DNA of 35,305 nucleotides from Bacteroidales bacterium (lineage in GTDB: Bacteria > Bacteroidota > Bacteroidia > Bacteroidales > P3). The translations under genes were made by a program, and so were the position numbers. The stretch's first letter is position 1; each line of letters starts with the position of its first letter. This document shows positions 23,863 to 32,503 of this stretch, piece after piece. The stretch spans positions 1-35,305 of the forward strand of contig JAKSMO010000024.1 in NCBI GenBank assembly GCA_024400545.1, in the 5' to 3' direction. Under the pieces are notes generated by a model. The model ran no database searches. It had not been told where the DNA came from and saw only the letters and a list, made by a program, of their open reading frames with translations.

Positions 23863-26800
23863 TTATTTGTTATCCAGATCGATGTTCATGAACACGAATT
23901 TCTTGCGGAGCTTCTCTTTGCGCTCGGCCTCACCACGACGCTCGAAGATGCCGTAGAGCACGGGAACGACGATAAGGGTGACGAGGGTGGAGATGAGCAG
24001 ACCACCGATAACGATGATACCCAGCGTGGTCCACAACTCGGAGCCTTCCGACTTGCTAGTGGCCATAGGTATCATACCCAGGATGGTGGTGAAGGCTGTC
24101 ATCATAACAGGACGCAGACGGCTCTGACCCGAGGTAGCAATAGCCTCGTAGAGTTCCATGCCACGCTCGCGCATGAGGTTGGTGTAGTCCACCAGCACGA
24201 TACCATTCTTGACAACGATACCGATAAGGAGGATGATACCCAGCGAACCCACCATATCAAGGTTCTGACCCGTGACAAACAATGCCATGATGGCACCAGA
24301 GAGTGCGAAGGGGATGGAGAACAGGATGATGAAGGGCTTGCTGAACGACTCGAACTGCGAGGCCATAACAATGTAAACCAGCATGATGATGAGAATGCCA
24401 AGGAGACCCATGTTGCTAAAGTTCTCCTGCTGATCCTGATAAGCACCTGCCAGGACTACATGGATGTCGTGGGGGACATTCATCTGATCGACCTCTGCCT
24501 GTACGCTCTGAGCCATTTTGGCCAGCGAGGTGCGGTAAGGAGTGACCTGGATGGTAAGGTAGCGCTGACGGTTCTTACGCTGAATGGTGGGCGGGCACCA
24601 ATATTCCTCAACGCTTGCCAGCTCGCGCAGCTTGATAACCTGGCCGGTGGAAGTAGTGAGGGGAAGGTCTTCGATATCGGTGATAGAACTGCGGTAGTCC
24701 TCTTTGAGGCGGCAAACGATATTGTACTCGTCGCCATCCTCCTTAAGGAAGCCGCAGGGCATACCATATACACGATAACGCACAGCGGCAGCCACCTGCG
24801 AGGAGCTGAGTCCGTGGCGGGCCAGTTTCTCCTTGTCGAACACAATCTTGAGCTCGGCACGGTCTTCGTCGCGGCTAAGATTACAGTCGCGGGCACCGGG
24901 CACATTGTCCTCGATACGTTTCATCACGTCTTGAGCAAACTGATACGACTCGTCGAAGTCGTAGCCATAAATCTCGACAGAGAGGCTGTTGTTGCCGCCA
25001 CCGCCCATGCCACCTTCCGACACGATAACGCGGTTCAGTTCGGGATATTCGGCAAAGCACTTACGCAGCATCTCCTGGTATTCGAAGATGGTGGTGGTGC
25101 GCTCATACTTGGTGGTAGTGCGGATCTGGAGGGAGATCTTGTTGTTGGTGGTGCTGTTGAAGAGGGCGCCAAAGCCGGCATCGTCGTTGGAACCGGCCGA
25201 GGTGGAGAAGGAAATAAGATCGTCGCCCAGGATGTTGCGGATATCGGCCTCCATGTGGCGGGCGGTCTTGAGGGTTTCCTCAATGCGGGTGCCACGTTGC
25301 AACTCGGCAGTGATATTGATACGACCATTATCCTGCTGCTTCATAAAGTCCATACCGATGGTGCCGGTGCACATGGGGAGCATGGTAAGGATGAAGATGC
25401 CCATGGCCGAGAAAAGGGTGACGCGCTTATGGCCTAAGCACCAGCGGAGCACGCCGGCATACCAAACCTCAACACTGGTAAAGACACGACCAATGGTATT
25501 GTCGAAACTGAATTTGCGCTCGGCTTTCTTGCGCTCGTATTCCTCTTCGTCCTGCTTGTTGAGGAAGAAGGGCTTTTCTTTGAGCATCTTGCTGGAAAGC
25601 ATGGGAATGATGGTGATAGCCGAAGCAGTGGAAACGCAGACCACGATGGTGATAATCCAGCCCAACTCCTTGAACATGATACCGGCCATACCGGGCAGCA
25701 TGGTGAGGGGAACGAACACGGCCACAAGCACCAAGGTGGTGGCAATAACGGAAGTCCACACTTCGTTGGTTGCGCAGATGGCTGCCTCGCGAGGATTCTC
25801 GCCGCGGGAGATATGCTTGGATACATTCTCCAACACCACAATGGCATCGTCCACCACCATACCGATGGCCACGGTGAGCGAAGCCAGCGAGATGATATTG
25901 AGCGAGCTGTCGGAAACCAGCAGGTAGATGAATGCTGTGACTAGGGAGATGGGGATGGTGAGACCGATGATGAATGCGCTGCGCCAGTCGCCCAAGAAGA
26001 GGAACACCACCAGAACGACGAAGAGAAGTGCATACATAATGGAAGAGGTAAGGCCGTTGATGGCGTTCTGGATGGAGGACGACTCGTCGCGGATGATGGT
26101 GATTTCCACATCGGGAGGCAGGGTCTTCTGTATGTCTTCCAATCTTTTGCGCACATTCTTGGTGATGGCCACGGTGTTGGCACCGGTCTGCTTGGAGATG
26201 GTCATGCGGGCACCTTCCTGACCGTTGATCTTCTCGTCGAGAGAGAGGTCTTTGATGGTATCGCGCACAGTGGCCAGGTCGCGTACATACACAGGCTTGC
26301 CAGCAATGTTGGCAATCATGATGTTGGCTATTTCGGAGCTCTCCTCATATTCGCTCTTTACGCGCATCTGGTACTGCTCCTTGCCCATCTTAACGGTACC
26401 GGAAGCCATATCCAGGTTGTTGCTACTGATGGCTGCGCCAACGGCTTCCACGCTCAGGTGGTAGGCTTCGAGCTGCTTGGGATCGAGGTCGATATAGATG
26501 TAACGTTCGGGGGCGCCGCTAACGGAGATATTACCAATGCCGTTGATGCGGTTAAGCTCGTTGGTCACATTCTCATCAATGATTTTCTCCAGGCCGGGGT
26601 AGCTCTCTTTGGCGGTGAAACCCAACACAAGCACGGGCATGGCGCTGGAGTTAAGCTTGAGGATGGTGGGGCGCGAAACGCCATCGGGCAGGTTGTCGTA
26701 CACAAGGTCAACATACGAGCGGATGTCGTTGAGTGCCTCATCAAGGTTAGAGCCCCACTGGAACTCCATGGTGACCACGGAGAGGTTGTCCTTGGAGGTG

Positions 26801-27045
26801 GAGGTAAGGTTCTTCAGACCATCCACCGAGTTGAGTGCATTCTCAATATTCTTGGTGATATTGGTCTCGATATCGCTGGCATTGGCACCAGCGTAGGTGG
26901 TCATCACGGTGATGTAGGGAGGATCCATCTCGGGCATCTGGTCGATAGGCAGCTGGCGGAGCGAGAACAGACCCAAAATGATGATGGCCACAAATATCAA
27001 GCCCGTAGTAATAGGCTTGTTGATAGCTGTTTTGTAAATTGCCAT
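23863..27045 (-). CDS. RND multidrug efflux permease (HAE1 type)
   Basis: A 1060-residue inner-membrane proton-driven transporter with 12 predicted membrane segments and two large periplasmic loops. It opens with FINKPITTGLIF-like sequence (YKTAINKPITTGLIF). The TM4 proton-relay pair is Asp399 and Asp400 in GMVVDDAIVVLENV. The C-terminal half repeats the fold, with GIVVKNGIVLVDY and LRPVMMTAFTTILGMIP. Length and motifs place it with AcrB/MexB-type pumps rather than the metal CzcA group. It is in an operon with tetR, the outer-membrane channel and the fusion protein; a four-helix-bundle gene is inserted upstream, and a PII-like gene follows. Substrates cannot be predicted. Confidence 0.96.
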   Translation of the reverse strand: MAIYKTAINKPITTGLIFVAIIILGLFSLRQLPIDQMPEMDPPYITVMTTYAGANASDIETNITKNIENALNSVDGLKNLTSTSKDNLSVVTMEFQWGSNLDEALNDIRSYVDLVYDNLPDGVSRPTILKLNSSAMPVLVLGFTAKESYPGLEKIIDENVTNELNRINGIGNISVSGAPERYIYIDLDPKQLEAYHLSVEAVGAAISSNNLDMASGTVKMGKEQYQMRVKSEYEESSEIANIMIANIAGKPVYVRDLATVRDTIKDLSLDEKINGQEGARMTISKQTGANTVAITKNVRKRLEDIQKTLPPDVEITIIRDESSSIQNAINGLTSSIMYALLFVVLVVFLFLGDWRSAFIIGLTIPISLVTAFIYLLVSDSSLNIISLASLTVAIGMVVDDAIVVLENVSKHISRGENPREAAICATNEVWTSVIATTLVLVAVFVPLTMLPGMAGIMFKELGWIITIVVCVSTASAITIIPMLSSKMLKEKPFFLNKQDEEEYERKKAERKFSFDNTIGRVFTSVEVWYAGVLRWCLGHKRVTLFSAMGIFILTMLPMCTGTIGMDFMKQQDNGRINITAELQRGTRIEETLKTARHMEADIRNILGDDLISFSTSAGSNDDAGFGALFNSTTNNKISLQIRTTTKYERTTTIFEYQEMLRKCFAEYPELNRVIVSEGGMGGGGNNSLSVEIYGYDFDESYQFAQDVMKRIEDNVPGARDCNLSRDEDRAELKIVFDKEKLARHGLSSSQVAAAVRYRVYGMPCGFLKEDGDEYNIVCRLKEDYRSSITDIEDLPLTTSTGQVIKLRELASVEEYWCPPTIQRKNRQRYLTIQVTPYRTSLAKMAQSVQAEVDQMNVPHDIHVVLAGAYQDQQENFSNMGLLGILIIMLVYIVMASQFESFSKPFIILFSIPFALSGAIMALFVTGQNLDMVGSLGIILLIGIVVKNGIVLVDYTNLMRERGMELYEAIATSGQSRLRPVMMTAFTTILGMIPMATSKSEGSELWTTLGIIVIGGLLISTLVTLIVVPVLYGIFERRGEAERKEKLRKKFVFMNIDLDNK

Positions 27046-27058
27046 AACTATTTAATTT

Positions 27059-27117
27059 AGAATTAATAATTAATAATTATAAGTTCTTTGCGCAATTAGT
27101 TGTATTAGTGCGTAGAA
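27059..27117. repeat. AT repeat flank of the four-helix-bundle insert, downstream side
   Basis: TAGAATTAATAATTAATAAT-type repeats (AATTAATAATTAATAATTA, 27061-27079) lie between the RND gene start and the four-helix gene end. They mirror the AT repeats on the other side of that gene (27486-27520). Confidence 0.6.
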
Positions 27118-27465
27118 CTAATCTTTTCTGTTTATATTACTTTTGGATGTCTTTACAATGGTGGTAAGGATCTTGATTAATTCCACACAATCGGAATTGA
27201 TGGATTCAAAACCTTCGTCGCTCAAGTAGTCGGACTTATATAGCAATTCTATCCAATATAAAGATTCACGGCACTCCTTGAGTGCTATGGTGGATTTGGC
27301 AATAAAGTCCCTGGAACTAGCTGCATACTGAGCTTCAGCCATGTTCGCACCTACACTTGTACCACTGCGCAATAGTTGCTTGGAAATATCAAACTCCTGC
27401 TTTGTATCTTTGAGATATTGGCGCAACTTGACAGTTCGGACTGCGAAATCCATGCATTTTGCCAT
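27118..27465 (-). CDS. Four-helix bundle protein (23S rRNA IVS / S23 family)
   Basis: A 115-residue protein if started at the ATG at 27465 (MAKCMDFAVRTVKL); an in-frame ATG at 27489 is also present. It shows the family signatures ISKQLLRSGTSVGANMAEA and FIAKSTIALKECRESLYWIELL, all alpha-helical. Members form pentameric bundles and include proteins encoded in 23S rRNA intervening sequences; avd proteins of diversity-generating retroelements share the fold. Biochemical function is unknown. It interrupts the otherwise standard efflux operon between the fusion protein and the pump gene and is flanked by AT-rich repeats, with a TAATTTTG promoter-like element close upstream. This suggests arrival as a small insertion. 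Confidence 0.9.
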   Translation of the reverse strand: MAKCMDFAVRTVKLRQYLKDTKQEFDISKQLLRSGTSVGANMAEAQYAASSRDFIAKSTIALKECRESLYWIELLYKSDYLSDEGFESINSDCVELIKILTTIVKTSKSNINRKD

Positions 27466-27485
27466 TATAAAATCACCACCTTCAG

Positions 27486-27520
27486 ACACCGCAAAATTAT
27501 TAATTATTAATTATCCATTA
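27486..27520. repeat. AT repeat flank of the four-helix-bundle insert, upstream side
   Basis: ATTATTAATTATTAATTAT followed by CCATTATTAAT. It begins directly at the stop codon of the membrane fusion protein gene. On the minus strand it contains TAATTTTG, a possible -7 element for the four-helix gene. Confidence 0.6.
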
Positions 27521-28555
27521 TTAATCTTTAACGATGTCCAGTGTGCAACCGTCAACTAGGCGGCCTTGGCCGGTGACCACTAGCTGGTCGCCTTCCTTAA
27601 TGTCGCCGGGAATGACGGGGATGATTTCGATACGGTCGTCGAAGCGCTGGCCAAGGGTGACAGCCACACGATGAGCGGTGCCGTCGTTGTTGGTGAACAC
27701 ATAGCGGTCGTTGGAGCCGGTAAGCTTAAGCACACTCTGATAGGGCACCACGATGGCATCCACCTCGCCAAGAGCCAACGAAGCCTTCACATACATACCG
27801 GGGCGCAGTTTCTCGCCGCCATTGGGAATGGCGAGCTTGCACTGGAAAGTGTGGGTGTTGGGATCGACGGTGGGATAAACGATCTCGATAGTGGCGGCAA
27901 AAGTCTGGTTGGAATAGATATCGCTCTTCACATCCAGTTTCATGCCCTGCTTGACCAGGGGGAAGAAACTCTCGGGAATGCTCACCAGGGCTTTCAGCTT
28001 GCTGATCTGGGTGAGGGTGAGGATAGGTGCGCCGGTGTACATCTCGCCATCCTCATAGTTCTTGGCACTGATCACGCCTGCGAACTGGGCCTTGACAAAA
28101 GTGTTCTCGTTCTGGAAACGCTCGGTCTCGGTAAGCTGGTCGAAACCGGCCTTGGTCTGATCATATACCTGCTGGCTTACGCTACCGGAAGCTTTGAGGG
28201 CGGTAACGCGGTCGAGCTCGGTCTTGGTGCTGTTGAGGTTGATGCGGGTGGTGTTGAGCTGGGTCTGATCCATACGCACCAGCATGGCACCCTTGGCCAC
28301 GCGACTGCCCACCTCCACATAGATGTGCTCGATGTGGCCGGTGATGGAGGGCGAAATGTTCATAGTCTCATAGCCTTCGAGGGTGGTAGAGAGGTCGATG
28401 GTTTTGGCAATACGCTCGGAGCGCAGTTCCTGAACCTTCACTTTCTCCGACTCTTTCTTAGTGGTAGTAGCCACTTTTTCATCTTTTTTGCCACCACAAG
28501 CAGCCAACGATACGGCAGCCAGGGCTATTACGGCAAGTTTAAATGCTTTGTTCAT
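27521..28555 (-). CDS. RND efflux periplasmic adaptor (membrane fusion protein)
   Basis: A 344-residue lipoprotein (lipobox SLAAC, Cys20) that bridges the RND pump and the outer-membrane channel. The lipoyl-like half motifs are at EHIYVEVGSRVAKGAMLVRMD and near FAGVISAKNYEDGEMYTGAP, separated by a fairly short alpha-hairpin. A beta-barrel (SDIYSNQTFAATIEIVYPTVDPNTHTF) and a membrane-proximal domain follow. It is downstream of the TolC-like gene and upstream of the pump, with the four-helix gene in between. Family call is secure. Confidence 0.95.
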   Translation of the reverse strand: MNKAFKLAVIALAAVSLAACGGKKDEKVATTTKKESEKVKVQELRSERIAKTIDLSTTLEGYETMNISPSITGHIEHIYVEVGSRVAKGAMLVRMDQTQLNTTRINLNSTKTELDRVTALKASGSVSQQVYDQTKAGFDQLTETERFQNENTFVKAQFAGVISAKNYEDGEMYTGAPILTLTQISKLKALVSIPESFFPLVKQGMKLDVKSDIYSNQTFAATIEIVYPTVDPNTHTFQCKLAIPNGGEKLRPGMYVKASLALGEVDAIVVPYQSVLKLTGSNDRYVFTNNDGTAHRVAVTLGQRFDDRIEIIPVIPGDIKEGDQLVVTGQGRLVDGCTLDIVKD

Positions 28556-28604
28556 ATCTGTATTCTTTTATTATCTATATTTATTATGTATTCAATAATT
28601 AAAA

Positions 28605-30008
28605 CTACATTCCGAGAAGGGTTTCCAGCGCCACCTGGGCATTGATTACGTTCATCACGGCCTGGATGTAGTTGCTCTGCGCAGTGATAATGTCGGTATT
28701 GGCGGTGGTAACCTCGAGATTGCTGGCGCGACCGTATTTGAATTTCTCGGCAGTGTTGTCGAACACGCGCTGGGTCACAGCCAGGTTATCCTTCTGAATC
28801 TGATAGCTTTCAATAGCCGAAATCAGATCATAGCACAACTGGTTGTACTGCACGTGCAATCCGTCCTCGGCCTGCTTTTTGCTATTCAAAGTCTCCTGAT
28901 AGTCAATCTTTGCACTCTTCACCTTGGCCATGCGGCTGCCGCTCTGGAACAAAGGCAGGCTCACGCTGGCGCCAATCATGTTGGGAGGAGTCATGTTGAA
29001 ACCCTCGTCCTTGCCGAAATAAGTCTTGGCGCTATACTGATAATAGGCCGAAACAACGGGAGTGTAGTCCATCCATGCCATAGTCACCTGTTTCTTGGCC
29101 AGTTTTTCGGATTGGCTGAGGAGCTGGTAGTTGTAGTTGTCGTCGATATTGAACGAGTTGCCTGCCACCATTTGTGCGGCCTGGTTCACATCCAGCAGCT
29201 GTTCGATGGTGGTGGTGAGCTGGATCTTGGTGTTCACATCGGCACCCAGCTGCAGGAGCAACGAGTTGTAGAGCATGGTGAGGGTGCGCTGAGTGGTGTT
29301 GATGCTGTTGCGCAAAGTGGCCACCTGCACGGCAAATTTATCGGCGCTAATCTGCTCGGCAGCACCGGCCTGCACGCTGGCCAAGGTAGTCTGATAGAGC
29401 TGCTGCATGTTGGCCAGGCTGTTGTTGAGCAGGGCCACGGTCTGCTCCATCACCAGGATAGAGGTGTACACATTCTTCACATTGGCCTTGGTGCTCTGAA
29501 CGCTTTGCTTGTGGGAGATGTTGGCCATTTCGAGTGCAATGTTACTCAGGCCAATACCCACAATCTGCGCACCCGTGAGGGCTATCGATGCGGTGATGCT
29601 GAAATTGCCGCTGGGATTCATCGGGATGCCGGTAGAAGCGCTCTCGCCATCGCCGCCAAAGCCATCGGGCAGACGGATGGGCAGCCACATGGTGCCAATC
29701 TGGATAGAATCGGGAATCATGGAGCTCATGCCGCCACCACGACTGCCGAAATTCATTTCATATCCGCACATGTTCTGGTAGTCGAAACCGGCCTTTACCT
29801 GGGGCAGCATCGACGAAATAGTCTGCCATTTTGAAGCCTCTGCCTTCTGCACATCGAGCGATGCGTTCTGCAAAGTGTAGTTGTGCTCCACGGCATACTG
29901 CTGAGCCTCGTTGAGCGAGAGGCGCAGCGTCTCCTGGTCCTGAGCCACCATAGCGTGGGCGCTCAGGCCGAAGAGCAGGAATGCTAGAATTTTGTTTGCA
30001 AGTTTCAT
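28605..30008 (-). CDS. TolC-family outer membrane efflux channel
   Basis: A 467-residue protein when started at the ATG at 30008 (MKLANKILAFL), which gives a clean signal peptide ending MVAQ; the open frame extends upstream to 30032 with no signal-like sequence. Two repeats of coiled-coil helices and short beta segments are visible, as in TolC, with Gln- and Ala-rich heptads around residues 190-245 and 370-430. The protein trimerises to form the exit duct for the RND pump. It is 30 bases downstream of tetR and about 50 bases upstream of the adaptor gene, in the usual order for Bacteroidota efflux operons. Confidence 0.94.
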   Translation of the reverse strand: MKLANKILAFLLFGLSAHAMVAQDQETLRLSLNEAQQYAVEHNYTLQNASLDVQKAEASKWQTISSMLPQVKAGFDYQNMCGYEMNFGSRGGGMSSMIPDSIQIGTMWLPIRLPDGFGGDGESASTGIPMNPSGNFSITASIALTGAQIVGIGLSNIALEMANISHKQSVQSTKANVKNVYTSILVMEQTVALLNNSLANMQQLYQTTLASVQAGAAEQISADKFAVQVATLRNSINTTQRTLTMLYNSLLLQLGADVNTKIQLTTTIEQLLDVNQAAQMVAGNSFNIDDNYNYQLLSQSEKLAKKQVTMAWMDYTPVVSAYYQYSAKTYFGKDEGFNMTPPNMIGASVSLPLFQSGSRMAKVKSAKIDYQETLNSKKQAEDGLHVQYNQLCYDLISAIESYQIQKDNLAVTQRVFDNTAEKFKYGRASNLEVTTANTDIITAQSNYIQAVMNVINAQVALETLLGM

Positions 30009-30037
30009 ATTAATGTCTTTTTTATTATTCAATTATA

Positions 30038-30670
30038 TTATATAGTGTTGTTGGTAATCTCCTTAAAACGTTCTTCTTGCGAGTCGTACAGCTGTATAGC
30101 CTCCACAGTCATCAGCCCGCGGAAAAAGGTAAACGCCATTTCGTTCACTTTGCGCATGTAGGCTTCTTTCTCGTGCTGAGGCATGGTGTGGTCCTTGTGC
30201 ATAAAGCTGGTCATGAGGTCGCTTATCTCCTCCAGGTTCACGTTGGGGCGCAGCAGGTTGCGCTCTTGTGCCTCCTTCAGGGTTTGCAGCACACCGGTGC
30301 GAAACACATTGGAATGAACCTTGTGAAATTCGGTGTGAATCTGCGGATAGTAGCGCTCTATATCGCACAGCATAGTGCCATATCGGTGGTTGATCACCAC
30401 GGTGTTGCGCATCAGATAGAGGGCCAGCAGCATCGGCTCCTCCACCTGAGAGGTGAGTTTGCAGAAACTGGAGCCAATCTCCTTGTGCACCTCATCCAGA
30501 CAGGCCGAAAGCAGATCCTCCTTAGTGGCAAACATGGCATAGAGCGTGCGCTTTGAGATGTGCAGCTGCGCGGCAATCTGGTCCATCGTCACGCGTTTGC
30601 AACCCTCGCAACGGTACAGCTCCATGGCTGCTTTTACTATTTTTTCCTTTGTCTCTACCGAGTCGGTCAT
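30038..30670 (-). CDS. TetR/AcrR family regulator
   Basis: A 210-residue repressor. The N-terminal helix-turn-helix (about residues 8-55) reads IVKAAMELYRCEGCKRVTMD, followed by IAAQLHISKRTLYAMFATKEDLL, a standard TetR recognition segment. The ligand-binding C-terminal domain is divergent, as is normal. It is the first gene of the efflux operon (tetR - tolC-like - adaptor - pump) and a 35-bp palindrome covers its promoter, so it most likely represses its own operon and is relieved by a pump substrate. The ligand is unknown. Confidence 0.93.
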   Translation of the reverse strand: MTDSVETKEKIVKAAMELYRCEGCKRVTMDQIAAQLHISKRTLYAMFATKEDLLSACLDEVHKEIGSSFCKLTSQVEEPMLLALYLMRNTVVINHRYGTMLCDIERYYPQIHTEFHKVHSNVFRTGVLQTLKEAQERNLLRPNVNLEEISDLMTSFMHKDHTMPQHEKEAYMRKVNEMAFTFFRGLMTVEAIQLYDSQEERFKEITNNTI

Positions 30671-30729
30671 TATGTATTAATTTTATTTGCAGTAGGTTAC
30701 AATCCTACCCATTATTTCTTTAAGGATTG

Positions 30730-30763
30730 CAAATATACAAAGAAAACTTTGAAAACCCAAAAA
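30730..30763 (-). promoter_or_regulatory. Promoter of tetR and the efflux operon
   Basis: On the minus strand TTTTTGG (30757-30763) is placed 20 bases before TATATTTG (30730-30737). This matches the Bacteroidota -33/-7 pattern. The start would be about 55 bases before the tetR ATG. Confidence 0.7.
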
Positions 30764-30777
30764 GTTTTCAAAGTTTT
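30743..30777. promoter_or_regulatory. Likely TetR operator (14-bp perfect inverted repeat)
   Basis: AAAACTTTGAAAAC and GTTTTCAAAGTTTT are exact inverted repeats separated by seven bases. The palindrome covers the -33 box and most of the spacer of the tetR promoter, as expected for an autorepressor site. Binding is inferred. Confidence 0.65.
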
Positions 30778-30860
30778 ATCTTATTTTAACAACTATACTC
30801 TATTAGATAAAAGTAATAGCCTGCAACGGACAGCGAGGAGCGAATCCCCCAAGCTCCAAT

Positions 30861-30955
30861 GATACTGCGGTCATCCTACGGATATCCTACGGTTCTCGTC
30901 CTCTACCCTATAGCGTAGAATAACCGTAGAATGACCGCTGGATGACCATAGGATC
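30861..30955. repeat. Mirrored array of 11-bp repeats between yajC and tetR
   Basis: Three contiguous direct units of consensus NATCCTACGGT (30861-30893) face four contiguous inverted units of consensus ACCGTAGGATN (30912-30955) across an 18-base centre. The two halves can form a long stem. The 30671-30977 gap holds only this array, the tetR promoter/operator and A/T-rich sequence. Confidence 0.85.
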
Positions 30956-30977
30956 ACTGAGAGCAGCGATGTGATGC

Positions 30978-31271
30978 TTATTTTTTATTGCTCTTGCGCT
31001 CGGGGATGGGCTGCAGGCTGGTCTTGGCCACCTCGATCACGGTGCCGGGAGCCAGCGATACGCGGGCACGGCTATCTTTCACGCTTTCAATAGTAACGTG
31101 CAATCCGCCGGCAGTCATCACCTTGTCGCCAGCCTTCAGGCTGTCGCGGTAAGCCTGCTCTTTTTTGGCCTGCTGACTCTGCGGACGAATAATAAAGAAA
31201 TAAAACACCATAATCATCAACGCAATCATGATGGCGGTTTTCCAACCATTAGAAATAGCAAGTAGTATCAT
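30978..31271 (-). CDS. yajC: Preprotein translocase subunit YajC
   Basis: A 97-residue single-pass inner-membrane protein associated with SecDF. After the N-terminal membrane helix (residues 12-30, IALMIMVFYFFIIRPQSQQ) comes the conserved RPQxKKxK-like turn and a small soluble SH3-like domain (GDKVMTAGGLHVTIESV), with a Lys-rich end. Length and motif are typical. It is the only minus-strand gene between the efflux operon and the plus-strand chromate transporter genes; no classical terminator follows, only the mirrored 11-bp array. Confidence 0.93.
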   Translation of the reverse strand: MILLAISNGWKTAIMIALMIMVFYFFIIRPQSQQAKKEQAYRDSLKAGDKVMTAGGLHVTIESVKDSRARVSLAPGTVIEVAKTSLQPIPERKSNKK

Positions 31272-31338
31272 AATTATTACAATTTTTATTCTTTTTTTAC
31301 GTTAACTGAAAAAACAATTAATATCTTCAATAACGTAA

Positions 31339-31884
31339 GTGATGGTAAAATATTGTGAACTTTTTTGGTCTTTTTTCAAAATAGGGACTTTCACCATAGG
31401 CGGGGGCTATGCCATGATTCCGCTCATGGAGCGCGAGATTGTGGACAAGCACCACTGGCTCAGCTCGGAGGATTTTCTGGACCAGGTGGCTATATCTCAG
31501 TCGCTTCCCGGCGTGCTGGCCGTCAACATGGCCACGGGTGTGGGCTTCCGTTTGCGAGGCCTCAGCGGGGCCGTGGTGGCCGTGGCAGCCAACATCATGA
31601 TGCCCATTATTTTTATCCTCACACTGGCCATGATCTACCAGTTTTTCCGCCAAAATCGTTATGTGGAGTATTTCTTCATGGGTGTGCGTCCGGCGGCGGT
31701 AGCCCTCATTGCCGCTCCGGTGTTCAAGCTGGCGCAGTCTGCCCGCATAGGTCTGTCCAACTGCTGGATTCCCATACTTGCCGCCCTGCTCATCTGGTCG
31801 CTAAGGGTCAACCCCATCTTTGTCATTCTTGCCGCCATCGTTCTCGGCACTGCCTATGCCCGTTTGAGCCGTCAAACCCAATAA
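31339..31884 (+). CDS. Chromate transporter family protein, half-size, subunit 1
   Basis: A 181-residue membrane protein corresponding to one CHR domain. The family motif FFKIGTFTIGGGYAMIPL opens the protein, followed by WLSSEDFLDQVAISQSLPGVLAVNMATGVG; about five hydrophobic segments follow. Short-chain CHR proteins usually work as a pair from adjacent genes, and the partner gene begins nine bases downstream. Although named for chromate, the natural anion in gut-type anaerobes is unknown. Confidence 0.9.
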   Translation: MMVKYCELFWSFFKIGTFTIGGGYAMIPLMEREIVDKHHWLSSEDFLDQVAISQSLPGVLAVNMATGVGFRLRGLSGAVVAVAANIMMPIIFILTLAMIYQFFRQNRYVEYFFMGVRPAAVALIAAPVFKLAQSARIGLSNCWIPILAALLIWSLRVNPIFVILAAIVLGTAYARLSRQTQ

Positions 31885-31893
31885 CTTCCCGCC

Positions 31894-32469
31894 ATGATTT
31901 TCATTCAGCTGTTCTTCACATTTCTCAAAATTGGCCTTTTCACCTTTGGCGGTGGCGCCGCCATGGTGGCCATTATACAAAACGAGGTTACCCAAAACCA
32001 CACGTGGCTCACCACCCAAGAATTTACCGACATACTGGCTATCAGCCAAATGACACCGGGCCCCATTGGCATCAACACTGCCACCTACACGGGCTATACC
32101 GCCGTGCTCAATGCCGGATACCCGCCCCTGCTGGCCTGCTGCGGATCGGTGATGGCCACACTGGCAGTCATTCTGCTACCCATGGCGCTCATTATCATTG
32201 CCGTTAAGTTCCTTCAGCGCTACCAATCCAACCATTATGTGGCCACAGTGCTGCAAGGGCTGCGCATGGTGGTCATCGGCATCATAGCCGCGGCGGCCTT
32301 GCAGCTGGCCACGCCCGAAAGCTTCGGACAACCCGGCGCCAACCCTCGTTTCATACTCAGCATTAGTATCTTTTTGGCAGCTTTCATCCTCTCGATACGC
32401 AAGGTAAGCCCCATCCTGCTGATGCTCGCTGCCGGGGCTATCGGCATAGCGTTTATGGCATGGGTTTAG
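31894..32469 (+). CDS. Chromate transporter family protein, half-size, subunit 2
   Basis: A 191-residue membrane protein and the second half of the CHR pair. It shows FLKIGLFTFGGGAAMVAII near the start and MTPGPIGINTATYTGY further on, where subunit 1 has SLPGVLAVNMATG. About six hydrophobic segments follow. Gene order and the nine-base spacing indicate a heterodimeric transporter. It stands just upstream of the hydrogenase gene, which has its own promoter-like element. Confidence 0.9.
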   Translation: MIFIQLFFTFLKIGLFTFGGGAAMVAIIQNEVTQNHTWLTTQEFTDILAISQMTPGPIGINTATYTGYTAVLNAGYPPLLACCGSVMATLAVILLPMALIIIAVKFLQRYQSNHYVATVLQGLRMVVIGIIAAAALQLATPESFGQPGANPRFILSISIFLAAFILSIRKVSPILLMLAAGAIGIAFMAWV

Positions 32470-32503
32470 CCGGCAAAACGACGAATTTAGCAGGCAGACC
32501 CAC

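Noticed and set aside
30861..30955. CRISPR-like array
   Set aside because: The units are only 11 bp, contiguous with no spacers, and reverse orientation in the middle, so this is not a CRISPR.
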